A stretch of DNA of 22,545 nt from the NCBI GenBank assembly GCA_045628105.1, contig JAZQOX010000004.1, forward strand, positions 1 to 22,545, in the 5' to 3' direction. Positions within the stretch are counted from its first letter, which is position 1. Every line of letters begins with the position of its first letter. Below, one piece after another: positions 8,110 to 14,379 of the stretch. Both the position numbers and the translations under genes were made by a program. This DNA comes from UMGS1781 sp045628105 (GTDB lineage: Bacteria; Bacillota; Clostridia; TANB77; CAG-508). The notes beneath the pieces were generated by a model. The model was not told where the DNA came from. It made no database searches and saw only the letters and a program-made list of their open reading frames with translations.

Positions 8110-8138
8110 TTGACAAAATTAACATAAAATGGTACAAT
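8110..8138 (+). promoter_or_regulatory. Strong sigma-A promoter for the helical-repeat gene
   Basis: A perfect -35 TTGACA (8110-8115), a 17-base spacer and TACAAT (8133-8138). Transcription should start near 8145 and give a ~110-base leader before the ATG at 8256. Confidence 0.85.
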
Positions 8139-8164
8139 TTATTTACATGGCAAATGCCTGTATG

Positions 8165-8213
8165 TTTTGCGTAAAGCTTGATAGCAGAATGTATCAAGCT
8201 AATAACGTAAAAT
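8165..8213 (+). promoter_or_regulatory. Leader hairpin upstream of the helical-repeat gene
   Basis: AGCTTGATA pairs perfectly with TATCAAGCT around GCAGAATG. The stem is extended outwards by TTTTGCGT with ACGTAAAA (one G-U pair). It lies wholly inside the predicted leader, after the promoter and ~25 bases before the ribosome binding site. No T-run follows, so it is not an ordinary terminator. It may stabilise the message or bind a regulator. It matches no riboswitch class that I can recognise. Confidence 0.55.
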
Positions 8214-8255
8214 GTCTTGGTTAAGCTAAATAACAAAAGGAGAAAATGCTACAAC

Positions 8256-8996
8256 ATGAATGAAAAAACGTTGGAAATTGTTTTCAATGAAATGAAAACA
8301 ATGAGTGGAGGAAACAAACGGATAAAGGATTTAATCGTAAAATTGGTGAGCAATCCTAGTACTTCAAAGAGTTTTATCAGCATGTGTGCTGAATGTTGTT
8401 CGCAATTTGATGATGAATTGGTTTGCGACTTATTGCAAAATGGAAGCAGATGGTCAAGCCATGACCTTAAGGTGTTATGGCAAAAGCGGGAAAGCAAGCT
8501 GGACTGCCTTGCAAAATTCATTGAGGTCAGCAGAAATAGAAACAACTTGATAATTTATTTCTTAAGCGATGACGCTATTTCTGATGAAAAAATGACAATA
8601 CTGGATGACTTTGAAATTTTAGCTGAAAAGTTAGCTACCAAAAAACAGATTATGGAATACATGTCAACGAGCAGAAACTGTTATATGAGAGCATTTGCAG
8701 CGTGGCACACCACTCAAAGAAAATTATTGGAGAGATTATCTGAAGATGATGACGACTTTGTCAGAAGCATGTTACTTTGGAATGAAAAAATCTCTGTAAA
8801 AATTTTCGAAAGATTATTGAGAGATGATGGATATTTTGTGCGAGTTCATTTAATGGATTCGTATGAAACGTTTCTCCAGAGATTCCCGAAAATGAGGAAA
8901 AAAATTATTGAAAATATCAAGCAATCTATCTATGATGAACGCTTGGATGAGAGGGATAGGGAGTTTGCAAAATGGGAACTTGAGATGAATAAGTAA
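8256..8996 (+). CDS. Unknown protein with HEAT/LRV-like helical repeats
   Basis: 246 residues, no signal peptide or membrane segment, function not recognised. The C-terminal half contains repeating helix pairs such as LLERLSEDDDDFVRSMLLWN followed by FERLLRDDGYFVRVHLM. These resemble leucine-rich-variant or HEAT repeats, which usually act as protein or nucleic-acid binding scaffolds. Tryptophan, cysteine and acidic residues are frequent. The start at 8256 is preferred: AAAGGAG lies 13 bases upstream, whereas an in-frame TTG at 8217 has no such site. Codon use differs from the neighbours (CGG, TGC, GAC and CTG appear), and two in-frame CGG codons are the only ones I found in any intact gene of the window. 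Together with the flanking inverted repeats and its own promoter and terminator, this suggests an acquired single-gene cassette. The repeat fold is an inference from sequence pattern. Confidence 0.8.
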   Translation: MNEKTLEIVFNEMKTMSGGNKRIKDLIVKLVSNPSTSKSFISMCAECCSQFDDELVCDLLQNGSRWSSHDLKVLWQKRESKLDCLAKFIEVSRNRNNLIIYFLSDDAISDEKMTILDDFEILAEKLATKKQIMEYMSTSRNCYMRAFAAWHTTQRKLLERLSEDDDDFVRSMLLWNEKISVKIFERLLRDDGYFVRVHLMDSYETFLQRFPKMRKKIIENIKQSIYDERLDERDREFAKWELEMNK

Positions 8997-9008
8997 AACC
9001 AAGACAAA

Positions 9009-9035
9009 GGAGCTGGTTCTAAATGAACCGGCTCC
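9009..9035 (+). terminator. Hairpin terminator after the helical-repeat gene
   Basis: GGAGCTGGTTC (9009-9019) pairs with GAACCGGCTCC (9025-9035) around TAAAT, with one G-U pair. It starts 12 bases after the stop. The T-run after it is short (AAACTTTG), so termination may be incomplete. Confidence 0.72.
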
Positions 9036-9065
9036 TAAACTTTGTATATGAGTAGCATTGTATGC

Positions 9066-9240
9066 AATCTTTTAATTAAAAATTATGTAAGCGAGGGGTT
9101 CGAAACGAAATGAATTAGAAGTTCTTAAAAATTTTACGGAAAAGTTGTCGATAAAATCGAAATGGAACCGTAAAATTTTTTAGAACTTCTATGAAATGGA
9201 GTGAGACAACTGAGCTGAAATAATTATTAATTAAAAGATT
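9066..9240 (+). repeat. Family A structured repeat, copy 3
   Basis: 175 bp. The arms 9066-9085 and 9221-9240 are complementary at 19 of 20 positions and use the same outer sequence as copy 2. The central hairpin pairs 9116-9139 with 9168-9191 (23 of 24). The apical hairpin is TCGAT/ATCGA. The loop AGTTGTC (9143-9149) is complementary to GACAACT (9205-9211). The conserved blocks AAGCGAGGGGTTCGAAA and GACAACTGAGCTGAAA are both present. It fills most of the 306-base gap between the helical-repeat gene and ytfI. With copy 2 it forms an inverted pair around the 8256-8996 gene. Confidence 0.85.
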
Positions 9241-9302
9241 TGGTGTAATAATAAAGTTTAAATTACATAAATCTGGCAAAAATATTGTTATAGGAGAAGT
9301 CT

Positions 9303-9887
9303 ATGGCAATATTTTTATTTAGTTTAATTTGTTTAGTAATTTTTATAAGATTGCTTATAAGATTGTCGTATCTAAAAATAAATATACTTGAATTTGAATT
9401 ATTAAATAAGGAAATTAAAAAGTTTAAAGTTAGAATTAGTTTGAATTTATTTAATAAATTCAAATGGCTTTGGATTACTTTGGATAATAAAAAAATACAA
9501 GAGCTGAAAAACAGCAAAAGACAAAAACTGGTGAACGAAATTTTAAAAACAAGAGTATTAAAAGACTACAAAGACCTAAAAAACGTCATTATAAAAAACT
9601 GGAAAAAGGTATTAAGTAAAGATAGAATATTTGATATTGAGAGTTTAAAATTAGATAGTAAAATAGGAACAACTGATGCTGCGCTTACAGGATACATCGT
9701 AGGTTATATATATTTCCTTATAGGAATACTTTTTCCAAAAAAGAAAAGCAAAAACACATATATGATTCACCCAGTTTATAAAGATGAAAATTATATTTAC
9801 TTATCCATAAATTGTATATTATCTATAAAATTGGTACATATTATCAATATAAATAAAAAGAAAAAAAGAGAGGAAGTGTACCAATAA
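9303..9887 (+). CDS. DUF2953 family membrane protein (YtfI-like)
   Basis: 194 residues. A hydrophobic N-terminal segment (about residues 2-20) anchors it, and a second hydrophobic stretch (GYIVGYIYFLIGILF) occurs near residue 130. The middle is lysine-rich with a predicted helical stretch. The assignment rests on weak overall resemblance to YtfI/DUF2953 and mainly on the next gene, a clear YtfJ: the two are adjacent in Bacillus and many Clostridia. Family members have no proven biochemical role but are tied to sporulation. The start is supported by AGGAG (9293-9297). Its stop lies one base before the ytfJ start, so the pair is translationally coupled or nearly so. The family label is moderately sure. 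Confidence 0.7.
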   Translation: MAIFLFSLICLVIFIRLLIRLSYLKINILEFELLNKEIKKFKVRISLNLFNKFKWLWITLDNKKIQELKNSKRQKLVNEILKTRVLKDYKDLKNVIIKNWKKVLSKDRIFDIESLKLDSKIGTTDAALTGYIVGYIYFLIGILFPKKKSKNTYMIHPVYKDENYIYLSINCILSIKLVHIININKKKKREEVYQ

Positions 9888-9888
9888 T

Positions 9889-10341
9889 ATGGAAAAACAT
9901 CCAATTGAAGGATTAATGGAAGCTGCCATGAATAACATCAGAGATATGATAGATGTTAATACAATTGTAGGAGAACCAATGAAAATTGGGGATAATGTTA
10001 CAATAATTCCAATTTCAAAAGTTAGTTTTGGATTTGCAGCAGGAGGAAGTGAATTTAAGGGAGAATCTATAGAAGACTATAAAAAAATAGAAAGCGAAGA
10101 AAACATAACATATAGAAATCCATTTGGAGGAGGAGCTGGAGCAGGTGTTACTATAAAACCGGTAGCATTTCTAACAATAAAAAATGATATGATAAAATTA
10201 TTACCAGTAGAACATAACTGTACAATAGATAAGATAGTAGACTATATTCCTGAATTGCTAGAAAAAACAGAAAAAATGATAGATAAAATGATATACAAGA
10301 AAGATGTACAAATTGAGGACAGACCACAATTTGTACATTAG
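9889..10341 (+). CDS. ytfJ: GerW family sporulation protein YtfJ
   Basis: 150 residues. It shows the family pattern: an N-terminal helix (HPIEGLMEAAMNNIRDMIDV), then VGEPMKIGDNVTIIPISKVSFGFAAGGSEF, a glycine-rich NPFGGGAGAGVTIKPVAFL, and a C-terminal helical region. YtfJ/GerW is made in the developing spore and in Bacillus is required for normal L-alanine germination; its molecular action is unknown. GAGGAAG precedes the start, inside the end of the upstream gene. Its presence argues that the organism can form, or descends from organisms that form, endospores. A terminator follows directly. The identification is confident. Confidence 0.92.
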   Translation: MEKHPIEGLMEAAMNNIRDMIDVNTIVGEPMKIGDNVTIIPISKVSFGFAAGGSEFKGESIEDYKKIESEENITYRNPFGGGAGAGVTIKPVAFLTIKNDMIKLLPVEHNCTIDKIVDYIPELLEKTEKMIDKMIYKKDVQIEDRPQFVH

Positions 10342-10360
10342 GGTTAATTAATATTTTGTG

Positions 10361-10388
10361 GAAAACACTTGCAAAGTGTTTTCTTTTG
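10361..10388 (+). terminator. Intrinsic terminator after ytfJ
   Basis: GAAAACACTT (10361-10370) pairs perfectly with AAGTGTTTTC (10374-10383) around GCA, followed by TTTTGTT. The predicted gap promoter overlaps it: its -35 lies in the hairpin tip. Confidence 0.85.
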
Positions 10389-10397
10389 TTATACAAT
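10369..10397 (+). promoter_or_regulatory. Putative gap promoter embedded in the upstream terminator
   Basis: TTGCAA (10369-10374), a 17-base spacer and TACAAT (10392-10397). The start near 10404 leaves a ~28-base leader with AAGGAGG. No better promoter lies between ytfJ and gap. Confidence 0.6.
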
Positions 10398-10431
10398 AAG
10401 TGCGAAAATAAAGTTTAAGGAGGAATTTTTT

Positions 10432-11433
10432 ATGGCAGTTAAAGTAGGAATTAATGGTTTTGGTAGAATTGGAAAGTTAGTTTTCCAAGCAGCTTTAGAG
10501 AAGGGAGAAGTGGATGTTGTTGCAATAAATGATCCTTTTATTACAGCAGACTATATGGCATACATGATTAAATTTGATACTGTACATGGAAGATTTAATG
10601 GAGAAGTTAAGGCAGAAGAAAATAAGTTAATAGTTAATGGAAAAACAATAAATGTATATAATGAAATGGATCCACATAATATTCCTTGGGGAAAAGAAGA
10701 AGTAGAATATGTTTTAGAATGTTCAGGTGTATTTACAACACTTGAAAAGGCACAAGCTCATATTGATGCAGGAGCTAAAAAGGTAATAATAAGTGCACCT
10801 TCAAAAGATGCTCCAATGTTTGTTATGGGAGTTAATAATAAATCATATGACCCTAGTATGACAATAGTATCAAATGCATCTTGCACAACAAACTGTTTAG
10901 CACCTTTAGCAAAAGTTATAAATGATAATTTTGGAATTAAAGAAGGATTAATGACAACAGTTCACAGTACAACAGCAACACAAAAAACAGTTGATGGAGC
11001 TTCTAAAAAAGATTGGAGAGGTGGTAGAGCAGCAGCTGCAAATATTATACCATCATCAACAGGAGCTGCAAAAGCTGTTGGAAAAGTAATACCAGAATTA
11101 AATGGTAAATTAACAGGTATGGCATTTAGAGTACCTACAGTAGATGTATCTGTTGTAGACTTAACATGTACATTAGAAAAAGCTGCAACATATGAAGAAA
11201 TATGCGCAGCAGTTAAAAAAGCATCTGAAAATGAATTCAAAGGAATAATTGAATATGTTGATGAAGATGTTGTATCATCTGATTTTGTTCATGATAGTCA
11301 TACATCAATATTCGATAGCAAAGCTGGAATTCAATTAACAGATAACTTTGTAAAATTAGTTGCTTGGTATGATAATGAATGGGGATATTCAAACAAACTA
11401 GTTGACTTAGCAATCTACATTTCAAAGAAATAA
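10432..11433 (+). CDS. gap: Glyceraldehyde-3-phosphate dehydrogenase, NAD-type, phosphorylating
   Basis: 333 residues from the ATG at 10432, which follows AAGGAGG; the frame is open further upstream without a ribosome binding site. It converts glyceraldehyde 3-phosphate, phosphate and NAD+ to 1,3-bisphosphoglycerate. The Rossmann motif GINGFGRIG is at residues 6-14. An aspartate in VAINDPF suggests NAD over NADP. The catalytic Cys151 lies in SNASCTTNCLAPL and the activating His178 in TTVHSTTATQ. The C-terminal signature is WYDNEWGYSNKLVDLA. It heads the glycolytic cluster, with its own promoter, and is separated from pgk by a 196-base gap that contains a long structured element. That gap could let gap be expressed at a level different from the genes after it, as is common in Firmicutes. 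The call is certain. Confidence 0.97.
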   Translation: MAVKVGINGFGRIGKLVFQAALEKGEVDVVAINDPFITADYMAYMIKFDTVHGRFNGEVKAEENKLIVNGKTINVYNEMDPHNIPWGKEEVEYVLECSGVFTTLEKAQAHIDAGAKKVIISAPSKDAPMFVMGVNNKSYDPSMTIVSNASCTTNCLAPLAKVINDNFGIKEGLMTTVHSTTATQKTVDGASKKDWRGGRAAAANIIPSSTGAAKAVGKVIPELNGKLTGMAFRVPTVDVSVVDLTCTLEKAATYEEICAAVKKASENEFKGIIEYVDEDVVSSDFVHDSHTSIFDSKAGIQLTDNFVKLVAWYDNEWGYSNKLVDLAIYISKK

Positions 11434-11456
11434 AATGGTATAAAAAATACCGAACT

Positions 11457-11592
11457 ACGCAGGAGTTATATATTTTTTCTCATTTTCAAAGTAAAATCGC
11501 GCGGATCACCACGTAGGGCCAACGGGTCTCTTCCACTATAGAAGGGGACTCGTTGACTTTGAACTTTCGAAATAAATATATAACTCCTACGT
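11457..11592. repeat. Family B long nested hairpin, copy 1 (gap-pgk gap)
   Basis: An outer stem joins ACGCAGGAGTTATATATTT (from 11457) with AAATATATAACTCCTACGT (to 11592), with one mismatch and a small irregularity at the inner end. Inside it TTCAAAGT (11485-11492) pairs with ACTTTGAA (11556-11563). Within that, CAACGGGTCTCTTC (11520-11533) pairs with GAAGGGGACTCGTTG (11541-11555). The interior is clearly richer in G+C than its surroundings. The outer sequence ACGCAGGAGTT..TATATTT recurs in copy 2 at 18178-18275, but the interiors differ. It lies between the gap stop and the pgk ribosome binding site, so it would be in a gap-pgk transcript. It could be a mobile palindromic unit, an mRNA processing site or an attenuating structure. 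Confidence 0.72.
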
Positions 11593-11629
11593 TTAGAAAT
11601 CATAAAAATTAAGAAAGGATGAAAATTTT

Positions 11630-12817
11630 ATGAGTAAAAAAACAGTTAGAGATATTGATGTTGCAGGAAAAAAAGTAATAGTAAGATGCGACTTTAATGT
11701 ACCACTTGATAAAGAAACAGGAGAAATTACAGACAACAGAAGAATCAGAGCAGCAATTCCAACAATACAATATTTATTAGATAACAATGCAAAAGTTATA
11801 CTATGCTCACATTTGGGAAGACCAAAGGGAGAATTTAATAGCAAATATTCTTTAAAACCTGTTGCAGAAGAACTTTCTAAGCTATTAGGGTTAAAAGTAA
11901 AACTTGCAAAAGATGTTGTAGGGGAAGATGCTGAAAAATTAACTTCTGAAGTTAATGAGAAAGAAGTTGTTCTTTTAGAAAACGTTAGATTTCATAAGGA
12001 AGAAGAAGAAAATAATGCAGAATTTGCAAAAAAATTAGCTTCATTTGCTGAAATATATGTAAACGATGCATTTGGAACAGCACACAGAGCACACAGCTCA
12101 ACAGCTGGAATTGCAGATTATTTACCAGCAGTTTCAGGATTCCTAATTGAAAAGGAACTTAAATTTTTAGGATCAAGTCTAGATAATCCTGAAAGACCAT
12201 TTGTTGCAATACTAGGTGGTGCAAAAGTTTCAGATAAAATAGGGGTTATTGAAAATTTATTAGAAAAGGTTGATACATTAATTATTGGTGGAGGTATGGC
12301 GTATACTTTCTATAAAGCACAAGGACATAGTGTTGGAACATCAATATGTGAAGAAGATAAGATAGAACTTGCTAAGGCATTAATTGAAAAAGCCAATGCT
12401 AAAAATGTTAAACTATGTTTACCAGTTGATAATCATATCTCATCTGAATATTCTAATGAAGGTGAAGAAAAGTTCATAGATTCTGAGGAAATACCAGAAG
12501 GATTTATGGGATTAGATATTGGACCAAAATCAATTGAATTATTTAAAAATGCATTAAAAGATGCAAAAACAGTTTTATGGAACGGACCTTTGGGTGTAAC
12601 AGAATTTAGTAAGTTTGCAACAGGAACACAGGCAATTGCAGAAGCATTAGCAGAAAGCAATAGTATAACAGTAATTGGTGGAGGAGATTCAGCAGCAGCC
12701 GTTGAAAAACTTGGTTTAGCTGATAAAATGACACATATCTCAACAGGTGGTGGAGCTTCACTTGAATTTCTAGAAGGAAAAGTTTTACCAGGAATAGCAT
12801 GCTTAAATGACAAATAA
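11630..12817 (+). CDS. pgk: Phosphoglycerate kinase
   Basis: 395 residues, normal length. It transfers phosphate from 1,3-bisphosphoglycerate to ADP, the first ATP-yielding step of glycolysis. The substrate-side motifs are VRCDFNVPLD (residues 18-27), RRIRAAIPT, HLGRPKG (61-67), LENVRFHKEEEEN and NDAFGTAHRAHSS. The C-terminal nucleotide domain shows AILGGAKVSDKI, GPLGVTE and the GGGDSAAAVEKLG and STGGGASLEFLEG loops. A ribosome binding site resembling AAAGGATG precedes the ATG. It is separated from gap by family B copy 1 and is followed after 17 bases by the unknown membrane protein gene, then tpiA and gpmI, all in one direction with short gaps, consistent with a single transcript. The call is certain. 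Confidence 0.97.
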   Translation: MSKKTVRDIDVAGKKVIVRCDFNVPLDKETGEITDNRRIRAAIPTIQYLLDNNAKVILCSHLGRPKGEFNSKYSLKPVAEELSKLLGLKVKLAKDVVGEDAEKLTSEVNEKEVVLLENVRFHKEEEENNAEFAKKLASFAEIYVNDAFGTAHRAHSSTAGIADYLPAVSGFLIEKELKFLGSSLDNPERPFVAILGGAKVSDKIGVIENLLEKVDTLIIGGGMAYTFYKAQGHSVGTSICEEDKIELAKALIEKANAKNVKLCLPVDNHISSEYSNEGEEKFIDSEEIPEGFMGLDIGPKSIELFKNALKDAKTVLWNGPLGVTEFSKFATGTQAIAEALAESNSITVIGGGDSAAAVEKLGLADKMTHISTGGGASLEFLEGKVLPGIACLNDK

Positions 12818-12834
12818 TAAGTGAGGGATTATTT

Positions 12835-13587
12835 ATGGAAAAAAATAGAAAAGTATTTATAACATTAATCATAGCATTATCAATACTTATAATTTTAGCA
12901 TTAGGTGTAGTTATAATTTTTACACTTTCAAAGGATAAAATTCAAAATAAAAACTCACAATCAGAAAACACAAATCATGATATAGATTTTGAGATAGGAT
13001 ATATTGATGATAAAAATATTGAAAACAATTTATTAGATGAATCTGAAAAAATGGCCAGACAAAGCTTTAATTCAATGTTCGAAGTGTACAAAGGAACAGA
13101 TATTGGTTCTGCACAAATCAAACAATTACTTTCATTAATTGAAACAAACAATAAAACAAGGGAAGACGATAAAAAAGTTACAATTGATGAACAAGGAATT
13201 AAAGATAAAAATCAAGTAAGCTTAGATAACATATATGAAGTCCAAATTTTTTATGCTGACAATGGCTATATAAATAGAGTATTAATAAAAGAAAGAAAAA
13301 ATGTTGAAGAAGTTGTACCAGGAGAACAAGCAACAGAAAATACAGATAAATTAGTATTTAATGCAACATTTACTCCATATAAAGGAATAATAACAGGTAC
13401 ACAACTTGTAAAATTATTAAATTCTGCTGAAGAAAATAATAATAATTCAGCCCATAAAATTGCATTCCAATCTAATAATATAACATCATTAAATTTAGAT
13501 GAACTTACAGATGAACAAAAATTTGAAGTTTCATTAGGATATGATGAAGATGGATATGTAAATGCTTTAATAGTAGATGCGAAATAA
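12835..13587 (+). CDS. Unknown membrane-anchored protein with a duplicated domain, inside the glycolytic cluster
   Basis: 250 residues; I do not recognise the family. A single N-terminal hydrophobic helix (about residues 8-31) after a short basic start predicts an anchor with the rest outside the membrane. The external part contains two copies of one domain: residues ~78-153 starting FNSMFEVYKGTDIGSAQIKQ, and ~175-249 starting FNATFTPYKGIITGTQLVKL. Each copy runs through an LL..E.NN segment and ends with a strand of the form YxxxGYINRVLI or YDEDGYVNALIV. A Glu/Asn-rich linker joins them. GTGAGGGA precedes the ATG 17 bases after pgk, and tpiA starts 15 bases after it, so it sits in the operon. 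A role in glycolysis is not implied by this position, since an extracytoplasmic protein cannot act directly on the cytoplasmic pathway. Confidence 0.85.
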   Translation: MEKNRKVFITLIIALSILIILALGVVIIFTLSKDKIQNKNSQSENTNHDIDFEIGYIDDKNIENNLLDESEKMARQSFNSMFEVYKGTDIGSAQIKQLLSLIETNNKTREDDKKVTIDEQGIKDKNQVSLDNIYEVQIFYADNGYINRVLIKERKNVEEVVPGEQATENTDKLVFNATFTPYKGIITGTQLVKLLNSAEENNNNSAHKIAFQSNNITSLNLDELTDEQKFEVSLGYDEDGYVNALIVDAK

Positions 13588-13602
13588 AAGGAGGAGTTAT
13601 TT

Positions 13603-14352
13603 ATGAGAAAAAAAGTAATTGCGGGAAATTGGAAAATGAATAAATTGCCTAATGAAGCAATATCATTCATTGAAGAATTAACAGAGTTAGTTAAAAATAC
13701 GCAAAACGAAGTTATTATATGTGCTCCATTTACTGATTTATTTTATAGTTTACTTACTGCTCAAAATACAAATATAAAAATAGGAGCTCAGAATATGCAC
13801 TGGGAAGAAAACGGAGCATATACTGGAGAAGTATCTCCACAAATGTTAAAATGCATTGGAGTAGAATATGTAATATTAGGACATTCTGAAAGAAGACAAT
13901 ATTTTGCAGAAACAGATGAAACAGTAAATAAAAAAGTAAAAGCAGCACATGATGTTGGGTTAAAACCAATAGTTTGTGTAGGAGAAAGCTTAGAGCAACG
14001 AGAAAGTGGCAATGCAAAAAATGTTGTTACAAACCAAATTAAAGAAAGTTTAAAAGATTTAAATAACGAGCAGATGATAAATACAATAATTGCATATGAA
14101 CCAATTTGGGCAATTGGCACAGGAAAAACAGCTACAAAAGAAGATGCAAATGAAACTATAAAATGGATTAGAGAAGAAGTTAAGAACATGTATGGAAATG
14201 ACGTTGCAGAACAAGTTATAATCCAATACGGTGGAAGTGTAAAACCAGGAAACGCTAAAGAACTATTCGAAATGCCAGACATTGATGGCGCTTTAGTTGG
14301 GGGAGCAAGTTTAAAAGCATCAGACTTTAGTGAAATAGCCAATGCTGTATAG
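13603..14352 (+). CDS. tpiA: Triosephosphate isomerase
   Basis: 249 residues, the classical single-domain TIM barrel length. It interconverts dihydroxyacetone phosphate and glyceraldehyde 3-phosphate. Catalytic residues are visible: Asn9 and Lys11 in GNWKMNK, His94 in ILGHSERR, and Glu166 in AYEPIWAIGTGKTA. The phosphate-binding loops YGGSVKPGN and DGALVGGASLK close the C-terminus. AAGGAGGAG precedes the start. It lies 15 bases after the unknown membrane protein and 27 bases before gpmI, in the usual clostridial order pgk-tpiA-gpmI. The long antisense reading frame over its 3' part is a by-product of codon bias. The call is certain. Confidence 0.97.
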   Translation: MRKKVIAGNWKMNKLPNEAISFIEELTELVKNTQNEVIICAPFTDLFYSLLTAQNTNIKIGAQNMHWEENGAYTGEVSPQMLKCIGVEYVILGHSERRQYFAETDETVNKKVKAAHDVGLKPIVCVGESLEQRESGNAKNVVTNQIKESLKDLNNEQMINTIIAYEPIWAIGTGKTATKEDANETIKWIREEVKNMYGNDVAEQVIIQYGGSVKPGNAKELFEMPDIDGALVGGASLKASDFSEIANAV

Positions 14353-14379
14353 AGTTTAAAAAGAAAACGAGGAAAAAAT

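Noticed and set aside
12433..12813. Antisense frame over the pgk 3' end, and similar antisense frames over gap, eno and the GGGtGRT gene
   Set aside because: All are opposite strongly conserved enzymes and show only translated complements of Gly/Ala-rich motifs.
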